NCBI RefSeq assembly: GCF_013386585.1 | Contig: NZ_JACARO010000059.1 | Location: 1-64,000 of the forward strand | Length of the DNA: 64,000 nucleotides | Direction of reading: 5' to 3' | DNA from: Pseudomonas sp. P7548 | GTDB lineage: Bacteria > Pseudomonadota > Gammaproteobacteria > Pseudomonadales > Pseudomonadaceae | Shown here: positions 35,858-44,639 of the stretch, piece by piece | Layout: every line of letters starts with the position of its first letter | Numbering within the stretch: position 1 is the stretch's first letter | Program-made: the position numbers and the translations under genes | The notes under the pieces: model-generated | What the model was told of the DNA's origin: nothing | The model's database searches: none | Seen by the model: only the letters and a program-made list of their open reading frames with translations

Positions 35858-35940
35858 CTTCGCGAGCAAGCCCGCTCCCACAATTGACCGAGTTTCAGCT
35901 TTGAAATGCAGTCAGTGTGGGAGCGGGCTTGCTCGCGAAG
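35858..35940. repeat. REP-type inverted repeat before the SulP gene
   Basis: The arms CTTCGCGAGCAAGCCCGCTCCCAC and its complement are nearly perfect. It lies between two genes that run in the same direction. Confidence 0.88.
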
Positions 35941-36025
35941 GAGGCGGCGCGGTTTTCGAGGCTAGCCGCAACCCCTTCAATTCCGTACCATCCCCCGCCT
36001 TATCCCCGCATTACCCTGGTACCTC

Positions 36026-37471
36026 ATGACCCTCTCCCGTCTGCGCGCCGATGCCCTGGCCGGCCTCACCACGTCGTTCGCGCTGCTGCCCGAATGCATC
36101 GCCTTTGCCCTGGTGGCTCATCTCAACCCGCTGATGGGGCTCTACGGCGCCTTTATCATCTGCACCCTCACGGCGCTGTTCGGTGGCCGGCCGGGCATGG
36201 TCTCGGGCGCAGCCGGGTCGATGGCGGTGGTGATCGTCGCGCTGGTGGTGCAGCACGGTGTGGAATATCTGCTGGCCACGGTGCTGCTGGGCGGGTTGAT
36301 CATGATCGCCTTCGGCCTGCTGCGCCTGGGCAAGCTGGTGCGCATGGTGCCGCACCCGGTGATGCTGGGCTTCGTCAACGGCCTGGCGATCATCATCGCG
36401 TTGGCGCAACTGGAGCACTTCAAGAGCGGTGAGCACTGGCTCAACGGCACGCCGCTGTACGTGATGATCGGTTTGGTGCTGGTGACCATGGCCATCGTGT
36501 ACCTGTTGCCACGTATCACCCGCGCCGTGCCGCCGGCCTTGGTGGCGATCCTCGGCGTAGGCCTGGCGGTGTACCTGCTCGGTTTGCCCACGCGCACCCT
36601 GGGCGACATGGCCCACATCGCCGGTGGCCTACCGACCTTCGCGCTGCCGCAGGTTCCCTGGACCCTGGAAACCCTCGCCATCATCGCGCCCTACGCGTTC
36701 CTGATGGCCATGGTCGGCCTGCTGGAAACCCTGCTCACCCTCAACCTCACTGACGAAATCACCGAGACCCGTGGCTACCCCGACCGCGAAAGCGTGGCCT
36801 TGGGCGCGGCGAATATGGTCTCGGGTGTGTTTGGCGGCATGGGCGGTTGCGCAATGATCGGGCAAACCGTGATCAACCTCAGCTCCGGTGGGCGCGGGCG
36901 TTTCTCCGGGGTGTTCGCCGGGGTGATGATCTTGCTGTTCATTCTGTTTCTGTCGCCGTTCATCGAGCGGATTCCGCTGGCGGCGCTGGTGGGGGTGATG
37001 TTTGTGGTGTCCCAGCAGACGTTCGCCTGGGCGTCCTTGCGGGTGATCAACAAGGTGCCGCTCAACGACGTGCTGGTGATTCTGGCGGTGACCGTGATCA
37101 CGGTGTTCACCGACCTGGCCACGGCAGTGCTGTGCGGGATCGTGATTGCGGCGCTGAACTTTGCCTGGCAACAGGCGCGGGAGCTGTATGCCGATGAGCA
37201 CTTGGAAGCCGATGGCAGCAAGTTGTACCGCGTGCACGGCACGTTGTTCTTCGCCTCGACCACGCCGTTTTTGAACCGCTTCGACCCGGCCAACGACCCG
37301 GCCCAGGTGACGCTGGACTGCCGCCACCTGAGCTTTGTCGACTATTCAGCGATTGCTGCGCTGATGACCCTGCGCGAACGCTACACCAAGGCCGGCAAGC
37401 ACCTGCGGGTGCTGCACCTGTCCGAGCGGTGCAAGAAGCTGCTCAAGCGCGCCAAGGTCCACCACGACTGA
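36026..37471 (+). CDS. SulP-family inorganic anion transporter
   Basis: This 481-residue protein has about 10-12 membrane segments and a C-terminal STAS domain (VTLDCRHLSFVDYSAIAALM near residue 430). SulP proteins carry sulfate, bicarbonate or related anions; the substrate is not shown. The N-terminus is short (LRADALAGLTTSFALLPECIA). Note that STAS here reads DYSAIA where anti-sigma-antagonist-type STAS domains have a phospho-serine. It stands alone, with an LprI-type gene converging 21 bases away. Confidence 0.9.
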   Translation: MTLSRLRADALAGLTTSFALLPECIAFALVAHLNPLMGLYGAFIICTLTALFGGRPGMVSGAAGSMAVVIVALVVQHGVEYLLATVLLGGLIMIAFGLLRLGKLVRMVPHPVMLGFVNGLAIIIALAQLEHFKSGEHWLNGTPLYVMIGLVLVTMAIVYLLPRITRAVPPALVAILGVGLAVYLLGLPTRTLGDMAHIAGGLPTFALPQVPWTLETLAIIAPYAFLMAMVGLLETLLTLNLTDEITETRGYPDRESVALGAANMVSGVFGGMGGCAMIGQTVINLSSGGRGRFSGVFAGVMILLFILFLSPFIERIPLAALVGVMFVVSQQTFAWASLRVINKVPLNDVLVILAVTVITVFTDLATAVLCGIVIAALNFAWQQARELYADEHLEADGSKLYRVHGTLFFASTTPFLNRFDPANDPAQVTLDCRHLSFVDYSAIAALMTLRERYTKAGKHLRVLHLSERCKKLLKRAKVHHD

Positions 37472-37492
37472 ACCTGTAGGAGCCGGCTGGGG

Positions 37493-37885
37493 TTATGGCC
37501 CTACCAGGTCTTCGAGTTCCTGGGCGCGGGTCTGGGTCATGTCGAGCACACAGCCGGTGCCGTTGACCTGGTCGATGGTGCCGCCGGTGGCGCTGCCGGC
37601 GAAGCCGCAATTGGCGTCGCGGTATTTGATCCACAAACGCTGCACGTCTTGCAGCTTCTGTTTGCGGTCGCCTTCCTGGGCGGCCAGCGCGGTCTTGTAG
37701 GCTTTGTTCAAGCGGTCATCCTGCACCTTGGCCTCCTTGGTGTTGCAGCCGACCATGTCCGCGGTGGTGTTGGCGCCGTCCATGCATTTTTTCAGCGCCG
37801 GGTTATCGGCGGCCGAGGCGTTGCCGCACAGCGCGAGCAGCAGGGCGCTGGCGGCAAAAGGAACTAGCAGGGCTTTGCGATTCAT
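37493..37885 (-). CDS. LprI-like lysozyme-inhibitor-fold periplasmic protein (DUF1311)
   Basis: This 130-residue protein has a signal peptide (cleavage after NASA, about residue 25) and a DUF1311 domain with the paired cysteines expected (CMDGA, GCNTKEAKVQDDRLNKAYK, YRDANCGF). Members such as mycobacterial LprI bind lysozyme; others have no known role. The ATG 37885 gives the complete signal peptide; the frame is open for 32 more codons upstream. Confidence 0.85.
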   Translation of the reverse strand: MNRKALLVPFAASALLLALCGNASAADNPALKKCMDGANTTADMVGCNTKEAKVQDDRLNKAYKTALAAQEGDRKQKLQDVQRLWIKYRDANCGFAGSATGGTIDQVNGTGCVLDMTQTRAQELEDLVGP

Positions 37886-38000
37886 TGTCTGTTTTTCCTG
37901 GTCGTGAGTACTGGGCGGTGAGGGCGCCGCAATCTGAGACTCGGCCCCGGCCATTGAGTTTCGGCACGCAAAAAACTTCATGTAAGAACACCCTCCGGAT

Positions 38001-38072
38001 TTTCATGAACGGTCGCCTGGCATATCCCAAAGCGACAGCGCTTATCCGTAGGCGAAAATTACTTTCATGAAA
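38001..38072. promoter_or_regulatory. Two TTTCATGAA palindromes before the GntP operon
   Basis: TTTCATGAA occurs at 38001-38009 and TTTCATGAAA at 38063-38072, 62 bp apart (about six helical turns). They lie between the divergent LprI and GntP genes, 75-146 bases before the permease. RpiR, encoded in the operon, is the natural candidate to bind them. Binding is inferred. Confidence 0.4.
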
Positions 38073-38146
38073 ATTGAAAATGCTCCTCGGTAATGATTTA
38101 TGAGTTTCACCCACAAATCGACGTGACCCTTTCCGAGGAGTACCGC

Positions 38147-39496
38147 ATGGCCGCATCACCGGGCTTCGGGCTATTGGCATACGCTGCCATTGCCATCATT
38201 GCATTGATCGTGCTGATTGCACGTTACCGGCTCAACCCGTTCATCGTCATCACCCTGGTGTCGATTGGCCTGGCGCTGATGGCCGGCATGCCGGCCGACA
38301 CCATCATGGGCTCCTACGAGGCGGGCGTCGGCAAGACCCTGGGGCATATCGCCCTGGTTGTCGCGCTGGGCACCATGCTGGGCAAGATGATGGCCGAGTC
38401 CGGTGGCGCCGAACAGGTGGCGCGCACGCTGATCAGCCGTTTTGGCGAGCGCAACGCCCATTGGGCCATGGTGTGCATTGCCTTCCTGGTGGGGTTACCG
38501 CTGTTTTTCGAGGTCGGTTTTGTGTTGCTGGTGCCGATCGCCTTTACCGTGGCGCGGCGCGTGGGCGTGTCGATCCTGATGGTCGGCTTGCCGATGGTCG
38601 CCGGCCTGTCGGTGGTGCACGCGTTGGTGCCACCGCACCCGGCGGCGATGATGGCGGTGCTGGCGTACAACGCGTCAGTGGGGCAGACCGTGCTGTATGC
38701 GATTTTGATCGGCATTCCCACCGCCATCATCGCCGGTCCTGTCTACGCCAAATTCATCGTGCCGCGCATTCACTTACCGGCCGAAAACCCGCTGGAACGC
38801 CAGTTCATCGACCGCGAACCGCGCACCCGCCTGCCGAGCTTCACGCTGACCATGGGCACTATTTTGCTGCCGGTGGTGCTGATGATGATCGGCGGTTGGG
38901 CCAATGTGATTTCTACACCGGGCACCGGCTTCAATCAATTCCTGCTGTTTATCGGCAACTCGGTGATCGCGTTGTTGGTGGCGACCTTGGTGAGCTTCTG
39001 GACCTTGGGCATTGCACAGGGCTTCAATCGCGAGTCGATCCTCAAGTTCACCAATGAGTGCCTGGCACCGACCGCGAGTATCACCTTGCTGGTGGGCGCG
39101 GGCGGTGGTTTGAATCGCATCCTGGTCGACGCGGGCGTTACCCACGAAATTCTCGGTTTGGCCCACGCCTTTCACCTGTCGCCGCTGGTGATGGGGTGGC
39201 TGTTTGCTGCGTTGATGCGTATTGCCACCGGTTCGGCGACGGTGGCCATGACCACCGCGTCTGGCGTGGTTGCCCCAGTCGCCATGGGCCTGGGTTATCC
39301 ACACCCCGAATTGCTGGTACTGGCCACGGGCGCGGGCTCGGTGATCTTTTCCCACGTGAACGACGGCGGCTTCTGGCTGATCAAGGAATACTTCAATATG
39401 ACGGTGATCCAGACCTTCAAGACCTGGACCGTGTTGGAGACCCTCATTTCAGTGGTCGCCTTCGGTCTGACCTATGGTCTGTCCTGCATCCTGTAA
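38147..39496 (+). CDS. GntP-family permease
   Basis: This 449-residue protein has about 12-14 membrane segments and GntP-family sequence (GVGKTLGHIALVVALGTMLG near residue 65; LPLFFEVGFVLLVPIAF near residue 122; ATGSATVAMTTASGVVAP near residue 365). GntP proteins import gluconate and related sugar acids or D-serine. The operon with a D-aminoacylase suggests an N-acyl-D-amino acid or a related D-amino compound as substrate; that is inferred. The ATG 38147 follows GAGGAG. Confidence 0.89.
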   Translation: MAASPGFGLLAYAAIAIIALIVLIARYRLNPFIVITLVSIGLALMAGMPADTIMGSYEAGVGKTLGHIALVVALGTMLGKMMAESGGAEQVARTLISRFGERNAHWAMVCIAFLVGLPLFFEVGFVLLVPIAFTVARRVGVSILMVGLPMVAGLSVVHALVPPHPAAMMAVLAYNASVGQTVLYAILIGIPTAIIAGPVYAKFIVPRIHLPAENPLERQFIDREPRTRLPSFTLTMGTILLPVVLMMIGGWANVISTPGTGFNQFLLFIGNSVIALLVATLVSFWTLGIAQGFNRESILKFTNECLAPTASITLLVGAGGGLNRILVDAGVTHEILGLAHAFHLSPLVMGWLFAALMRIATGSATVAMTTASGVVAPVAMGLGYPHPELLVLATGAGSVIFSHVNDGGFWLIKEYFNMTVIQTFKTWTVLETLISVVAFGLTYGLSCIL

Positions 39497-39508
39497 CCCG
39501 GAGACCCC

Positions 39509-40369
39509 ATGGACATCCTCTACCAGATCCGCGCCCGCCAGGATTCTTTCAGCGCCGGTGAAGGGCGAATCGCCAAGCTGATGCTTGAGGACGTGGGTTT
39601 TGCCGCGTCGGCCAGCCTGGAAGCGCTGTCCCAACGGGCCGAGGTCAGCACGGCGACGCTGTCGCGGTTCGCGCGCAGTGTGGGCTGTCGGGATCTGCGC
39701 GATTTGCGCCTGCAACTGGCCCAGGCCAGTGGCGTGGGCAGCCGTTTCCTGGACCCGTCGGGGTTGCCGGAACAGTCGGCCTTTCATCGGCAGATCCTGG
39801 GGGATATCGAGGCGACCTTGCGCCAGCATTTGTCGGGTTTCAACCAGGCGAGTTTTGCCGATGCGGTGAGCCTGTTGGGCAAGGCGCGGATGATCCATGC
39901 GTTTGGCATGGGCGGCCCGTCGAGCCTGTGCAGCGATGAGTTGCAGGTCCGCCTGGTACGTTTGGGGTACCCGATTGCCGCCAGCCATGACCCGGTGATG
40001 ATGCGTGTCACTGCCGCGACGTTGGGCCCTGAGCACGCGTTGATTGTGTGCTCGCTCACCGGCCTAACGCCGGAGTTGCTGGACGTGGTCAGGCTGGCGC
40101 GCAACTACGATGCGCGCATCATCGCCATCACCCTTGCCGGTTCCCCGCTGGCCGAACTGGCCGACGTGGTGCTGCCGCTGCAACCGGCTGAAACCAGTTT
40201 TATCTACAAACCCACGGCGGCGCGCTACGGACTGCTGTTGGCCATCGACCTGCTCGCCACCGAGCTGGCGCTGGCCATGCCGGACGACAACCAGGAACGC
40301 CTGCGCCGGATCAAGCTGGCGCTGGACGATTATCGCGGCGGCCCCGACAGCCTGCCGCTTGGAGACTGA
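39509..40369 (+). CDS. RpiR-family regulator
   Basis: This 286-residue protein has an N-terminal RpiR helix-turn-helix (LEALSQRAEVSTATLSRFAR) and a C-terminal SIS sugar-isomerase-like domain (IHAFGMGGPSSL near residue 130). It lies between the permease and the deacylase with gaps of 12 and 1 bases, so it is probably the operon regulator. SIS domains bind phosphosugars, for example amino-sugar phosphates from peptidoglycan; the effector here is unknown. Confidence 0.9.
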   Translation: MDILYQIRARQDSFSAGEGRIAKLMLEDVGFAASASLEALSQRAEVSTATLSRFARSVGCRDLRDLRLQLAQASGVGSRFLDPSGLPEQSAFHRQILGDIEATLRQHLSGFNQASFADAVSLLGKARMIHAFGMGGPSSLCSDELQVRLVRLGYPIAASHDPVMMRVTAATLGPEHALIVCSLTGLTPELLDVVRLARNYDARIIAITLAGSPLAELADVVLPLQPAETSFIYKPTAARYGLLLAIDLLATELALAMPDDNQERLRRIKLALDDYRGGPDSLPLGD

Positions 40370-40370
40370 C

Positions 40371-41837
40371 ATGACGTACGACACGCTGATTCGCCAGGCG
40401 TTGATCATCGATGGCAGCAACACGCCCGGCTATGTTGCTGACGTCGGGCTGCGCGAAGGGCGCATCGAGACCATCGGCGATTTATCCGAGGCGACGGCCC
40501 CCCATGAAGTGGATGCGACGGGGCGCGTGTTGGCGCCGGGCTTTATCGACGTGCACACCCACGATGACACGGTGGTGATCCGCCAACCGCAGATGCTGCC
40601 CAAGCTCAGCCAAGGGGTTACGACGGTGATTGTCGGCAATTGCGGCATCAGTGCATCGCCGGTCAGTTTGCGCGGTGACCCTCCGGACCCGATGAACCTG
40701 TTGGGCACGCGCGCGGCGTTCACTTACCCACGGTTTTCCGATTACCGTGCTGCGGTGGAAAGCGCCCACCCAGCGGTCAATGTCGCTGCGCTGATCGGCC
40801 ATACGGCCTTGCGCAGCAACCATATGGATGACCTGCATCGCACCGCCACGCCGGATGAAATTTCGGCCATGCGTGTGCAACTGCAAGAAAGTCTCGAAGC
40901 CGGCGCCCTCGGTTTATCCACAGGCCTGGCCTACGCCAGCGCGTTCAACGCCGAGACCGATGAAGTGCTGCAATTGAGTGAGGAACTGACCGCGTTTGGC
41001 GCGGTGTACACCACCCATTTGCGCAGCGAATTTGAACCGGTGCTGGAGGCGATGGACGAGGCCTTCCTGATCGGCCGGCATGCCAGGGCGCCGGTGATCA
41101 TTTCTCACCTCAAGTGTGCCGGCGCGGGTAACTGGGGGCGTAGTCCGCAGTTGCTGGCGTCCTTGGAAGAGGCGGCGAAAACCCACCCGGTAGGCTGCGA
41201 TTGCTACCCCTATGCGGCGAGCTCTTCGACGCTGGACCTCAAGCAGGTCACCGATGCGTTCCGCATCACCATCACCTGGTCGACGCCACACCCGGAGATG
41301 GGCGGGCGTGATTTGCAGGATATTGCGGCCGAGTGGGATGTTTCGCTGATGGATGCCGCGCGCCGGCTACAACCTGCCGGGGCGGTGTACTACGGGATGG
41401 ATGAGGCGGATGTGCGGCGTATTTTGGCGCATCCCTTATCGATGGTCGGGTCGGACGGGCTGCCGGAAGACCCGTTCCCGCATCCGCGTTTGTGGGGGGC
41501 GTTTCCGCGGGTGCTGGGGCATTTCAGTCGGGATGTCGGCTTGTTCCCGTTGCATACCGCCGTGCACAAGATGACCGGGCTGTCGGCCGCGCGATTTGGG
41601 TTGTCCGAACGCGGCGAAATCCGCGAAGGGCACTGGGCTGACCTGGTGCTGTTCGACCCGTTGCGCGTGCGCGATGTGGCGGATTTCAAGGCGCCGCAGC
41701 AGGCAGCGGAAGGGATTGATGGCGTGTGGGTCAACGGCGTGTTGAGCTACAGCGAAGGGCAGGCGAACGGTGAAAGGCCGGGGCGGTTCCTGGCGCGCAG
41801 TGGGGATTTGCGGGGTGGGTTTGTGGAGGGGCGGTAG
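40371..41837 (+). CDS. D-aminoacylase (N-acyl-D-amino-acid deacylase)
   Basis: This 488-residue amidohydrolase-superfamily enzyme matches D-aminoacylases, which remove the acyl group from N-acyl-D-amino acids. The first metal motif H-x-H is in GFIDVHTHDD (near residue 65). Further metal or substrate residues are likely in THLRSE, IISHLKCAGAGNWG and VGSDGLPEDPFPHPRLWG. It starts one base after rpiR. Its preferred amino acid cannot be told. The frame reaches back to 40110 inside rpiR, but the ATG at 40371 is the natural start. Confidence 0.91.
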   Translation: MTYDTLIRQALIIDGSNTPGYVADVGLREGRIETIGDLSEATAPHEVDATGRVLAPGFIDVHTHDDTVVIRQPQMLPKLSQGVTTVIVGNCGISASPVSLRGDPPDPMNLLGTRAAFTYPRFSDYRAAVESAHPAVNVAALIGHTALRSNHMDDLHRTATPDEISAMRVQLQESLEAGALGLSTGLAYASAFNAETDEVLQLSEELTAFGAVYTTHLRSEFEPVLEAMDEAFLIGRHARAPVIISHLKCAGAGNWGRSPQLLASLEEAAKTHPVGCDCYPYAASSSTLDLKQVTDAFRITITWSTPHPEMGGRDLQDIAAEWDVSLMDAARRLQPAGAVYYGMDEADVRRILAHPLSMVGSDGLPEDPFPHPRLWGAFPRVLGHFSRDVGLFPLHTAVHKMTGLSAARFGLSERGEIREGHWADLVLFDPLRVRDVADFKAPQQAAEGIDGVWVNGVLSYSEGQANGERPGRFLARSGDLRGGFVEGR

Positions 41838-41852
41838 ATCGGTTTGGCCTTC

Positions 41853-41928
41853 ATCGCAGGCAAGCCAGCTCCCACAGTGGATCGGGGGGGCTGGATGAAT
41901 GCGATCCACTGTGGGAGTTGCCTGCGAT
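41853..41928. repeat. REP-type inverted repeat between D-aminoacylase and VOC genes
   Basis: The arms ATCGCAGGCAAGCCAGCTCCCACAGTGGAT and a shortened complement (it lacks part of the arm: GGGAGTTGCCTGCGAT) make a decayed REP. Confidence 0.75.
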
Positions 41929-41992
41929 TTCGATCTGCCATTCAACAATGGAACCCCCTATAGTTGTGGTTTTCAGACACGGAGGCGGATGC

Positions 41993-42361
41993 ATGCACTT
42001 AGGAAAAGTCACCCCCATTTTGCGGATTTTCGACGAGGCCAAGGCGCTGGAGTTTTACGTCGATTTCCTGGGGTTCAAGGTGGATTGGCAGCATCGCTTC
42101 GAAGCGAATTTTCCGCTGTATTTACAAGTATCGCTGGGTGACTGCGTGCTGCATTTGTCCGAGCACCATGGCGATGCGTCGCCGGGCGCGGCGGTGCGGA
42201 TCCAGGCGCAAGGGGTGGACGCCTATCAGCAGCAGTTGGTGGGCAAGGACTACCGGTATGCCAAGCCAGGGGTTGAAGACACGCCCTGGGGCTCGCGTGA
42301 GATGAGCATCAAGGACCCGTTTGGGAATCGGCTGGTGTTTGTCGAGGAAGGCGAGGGCTGA
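41993..42361 (+). CDS. Glyoxalase/bleomycin-resistance (VOC) superfamily protein
   Basis: This 122-residue protein has the two-repeat VOC fold (LRIFDEAKALEFYVDFLGF and MSIKDPFGNRLVFVEE). It resembles the Ble-type binding-protein branch, but no metal-site pattern is decisive, so binding protein and enzyme remain open. The ATG 41993 follows GGAGG at good spacing. Confidence 0.85.
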   Translation: MHLGKVTPILRIFDEAKALEFYVDFLGFKVDWQHRFEANFPLYLQVSLGDCVLHLSEHHGDASPGAAVRIQAQGVDAYQQQLVGKDYRYAKPGVEDTPWGSREMSIKDPFGNRLVFVEEGEG

Positions 42362-42379
42362 GGGGAAATCGCAGGCAAT

Positions 42380-42402
42380 AAAAAACCCAGTTAGTGGCTG
42401 GG
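42380..42402 (-). terminator. Intrinsic terminator on the minus strand
   Basis: On the minus strand CCCAG-CCACTAA-CTGGG is followed by six T residues. It lies 153 bases downstream of the chemoreceptor stop and is the likely end of that transcript or of a small RNA. Confidence 0.75.
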
Positions 42403-42515
42403 GCTGCGCTCTCAAAGGACGCATCGACCTGCGTCCGAGGGCTCACGTGTTCCGGTAAGTGCGCTGGAGGTAAGGCCCAACTCACGGAGGGCCGAGTGTG
42501 TCTGAGTTTGCACCT
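42403..42515 (-). ncRNA. Structured 3' UTR or candidate small RNA downstream of the chemoreceptor gene
   Basis: On the minus strand, between the chemoreceptor and the terminator, there are a 5-bp hairpin GGCCC/GGGCC (42474-42493) and a perfect 7-bp hairpin GGACGCA/TGCGTCC (42417-42436). With the terminator this gives three successive stems. A separate promoter is not obvious because a REP sits just upstream (42516-42543), so a processed 3' UTR is as likely as an independent small RNA. Confidence 0.4.
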
Positions 42516-42543
42516 GTGGCGAGGGAGCAAGCTCCCTCGCCAC
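42516..42543. repeat. Compact REP palindrome (GTGGCGAGGGAGC family)
   Basis: GTGGCGAGGGAGC-AA-GCTCCCTCGCCAC is a perfect 13-bp inverted repeat with a 2-base centre. It lies 12 bases after the chemoreceptor stop. Confidence 0.9.
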
Positions 42544-42554
42544 ATTGATTACGC

Positions 42555-44474
42555 TTAAACCCGGAAATGACTGACCATCTGCTGCAACTGGCTGCCCAAG
42601 CGCGCCAGCTCCACACTCGATTTAGCCGTCTCGTCACTCGCCGTTGCAGTCTGCTCGGACACATCACGCACATTCACGATACTGCGGCTGATCTCTTCAG
42701 CCACGGCGCTCTGCTGCTCGGCGGCGGCTGCGATCTGCTGGTTCATCGACTGGATGTTCGACACCGTACGGGTGATGTTTTCCAGTGACACGCCGGCCTT
42801 GCGCGTCAGTTCGACGCTGCTGTCAGTGAGGCTGCGGCTGTTGTTCATCACGTTGGCCACTTGCTGCGTGCCGTTCTGCAAACCGGCTACCAGGCCTTCG
42901 ATTTCCTCGGTGGACTTCTGCGTGCGCTGGGCCAGGCCGCGCACTTCATCCGCTACCACGGCAAACCCACGACCGGCTTCACCGGCACGTGCCGCTTCGA
43001 TCGCCGCGTTGAGGGCGAGCAGGTTGGTCTGTTCGGCCACGGCCTTGATCACGTCCATCACGCTGCCGATCTTGTTGCTCTCTTGCTGCAGGTGCGTCAT
43101 GGCATCGGTGGAGCGCGCCACTTCGGCGGCCAGGCGCTCGATCTGGGCAATGGCTTCGGCCACCACCTTGTCGCCTTCACGGGCCTGGCCGTCGGCGTCG
43201 GACGCGGCCTGGGAGGCTTGCTCGGCATTGCGCGCCACTTCCTGCACGGTAGCGGTCATCTCGTGCATGGCAGTGGCCACTTGATCGGTCTCGATCTTCT
43301 GGCTGTTCACGCCTGCACTGGTCTGTTCGGTCACGGCCGACAGCTCTTCGGCGGCGCTGGAGATCTGCATCACGCCATCGCGGATACCGCTGATCAGTTC
43401 ACGCAACGTGGTGCCCATGCGCTGGATGCCTTGTTGCAGCACGCCCAGTTCGTCGCGGCGGGTGACCTGGATGTTGTGGCTCAAGTCGCCCGAGGCGATG
43501 TGTTCAACCACGGCCAGGGTGTCTTGCAGTGGGCGGGTGATCTGGCGGGTGATGACCAGTGCGGCAATGATGCCGACCAGCAGGGCCAGCAGGGTGCTGA
43601 TCAATTGCAGGCTGCGGGCCTGGGCGCTTTCTGCGTCGCGGCGATCTAGCTGGATGTCGTAGAGCTTTTCGCTGATCGAGACGATGTCGGTGCCCTGGGT
43701 GGTCATCTCGGCACGAGCGGTCACGATGTTGGCGTTGGCGGCCTTGTAGCTCTGCACGGCACTGCGATAGGCGCCCAGTGCCGTTTCCAGCGAAGCCAAT
43801 GCGGCTTGCTGGCTGCTGCCGAACGCGGCGCTCAGCTTCTTCAAGCCGCCGATGGCTTTTTCGATTTGTGCGGCGGCGCGGGCTTCGGTCTCGGCGTTGA
43901 CGTTGTTGGTGTAGCCGCGCACTTCATAGCGCGCCAGTTGGAAGTCTTCCTTGGCATCTGTCACGGCCTGGTATTGCGTGAAGCGCTCTGCACTGTCGGG
44001 CATCTGCTGCACGTTGGTTTCCAGGGCGTTGATCTGGGCGTTGGCGATGTCAGCCTTGTCGCCCATGACCTGGCGCGCGGCGCTGCCGTTGCGATAGGCC
44101 TCGCGCATCTTGTTCAAAGACTGCTGGTAAGCGGTGATGATGCTCTTCTGCTCGTTGAGCAGCTTGAGGTTTTCCGGGCTCTTGAAGCTGTCCAGCAGTT
44201 TCTGTTGCTGGGCGGCGAAGGCGTCGAGGTTGGTCTGCACGTTTTGCGCCACGGCCTCATCACCGTTGGCCAGCATGTACTGCAAGCGCACGATGCGCAG
44301 CTTGGTCAACGAGGCGTTGAGCTGGGTGATGTCGCTCATCCAGTTACTGCGATCGATCAGGCCGCCCAGGCTGGTCCAGCCGGTCAAGGCCAGGATCGAG
44401 GTGAGGACCAATACCAGGCCGAAGCCCAGGCCCAGTTTGAGGTTGACGCTGATGTTGCCGAACCAGCTGTTCAT
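42555..44474 (-). CDS. Methyl-accepting chemotaxis receptor with HBM-type sensor domain
   Basis: This 639-residue receptor has a membrane segment at about residues 11-32, a large all-helical periplasmic domain (about 35-290) of the HBM type, a second membrane segment near 295-318, a HAMP domain, and a cytoplasmic signalling domain with the conserved tip (EQTNLLALNAAIEAARAG). HBM receptors such as McpS sense organic acids; the ligand here is unknown. The ATG 44474 follows GGAG. No CheR-binding pentapeptide is at the C-terminus. Confidence 0.92.
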   Translation of the reverse strand: MNSWFGNISVNLKLGLGFGLVLVLTSILALTGWTSLGGLIDRSNWMSDITQLNASLTKLRIVRLQYMLANGDEAVAQNVQTNLDAFAAQQQKLLDSFKSPENLKLLNEQKSIITAYQQSLNKMREAYRNGSAARQVMGDKADIANAQINALETNVQQMPDSAERFTQYQAVTDAKEDFQLARYEVRGYTNNVNAETEARAAAQIEKAIGGLKKLSAAFGSSQQAALASLETALGAYRSAVQSYKAANANIVTARAEMTTQGTDIVSISEKLYDIQLDRRDAESAQARSLQLISTLLALLVGIIAALVITRQITRPLQDTLAVVEHIASGDLSHNIQVTRRDELGVLQQGIQRMGTTLRELISGIRDGVMQISSAAEELSAVTEQTSAGVNSQKIETDQVATAMHEMTATVQEVARNAEQASQAASDADGQAREGDKVVAEAIAQIERLAAEVARSTDAMTHLQQESNKIGSVMDVIKAVAEQTNLLALNAAIEAARAGEAGRGFAVVADEVRGLAQRTQKSTEEIEGLVAGLQNGTQQVANVMNNSRSLTDSSVELTRKAGVSLENITRTVSNIQSMNQQIAAAAEQQSAVAEEISRSIVNVRDVSEQTATASDETAKSSVELARLGSQLQQMVSHFRV

Positions 44475-44639
44475 CGAATGCTCCGCAAGTTGATGTTTGT
44501 CTGCTGGACGGTGTTGTTGTTTGAGCCAGCCAAAGTAAGTAGATGGGTATCGGCGGCGATACATGAATCTGAAATGGCTTTTTCGGCTGGTGGGGTGAAA
44601 CAGGCACTCTGCCCGATGAACGGGCAGGGTGCTGGCGGC

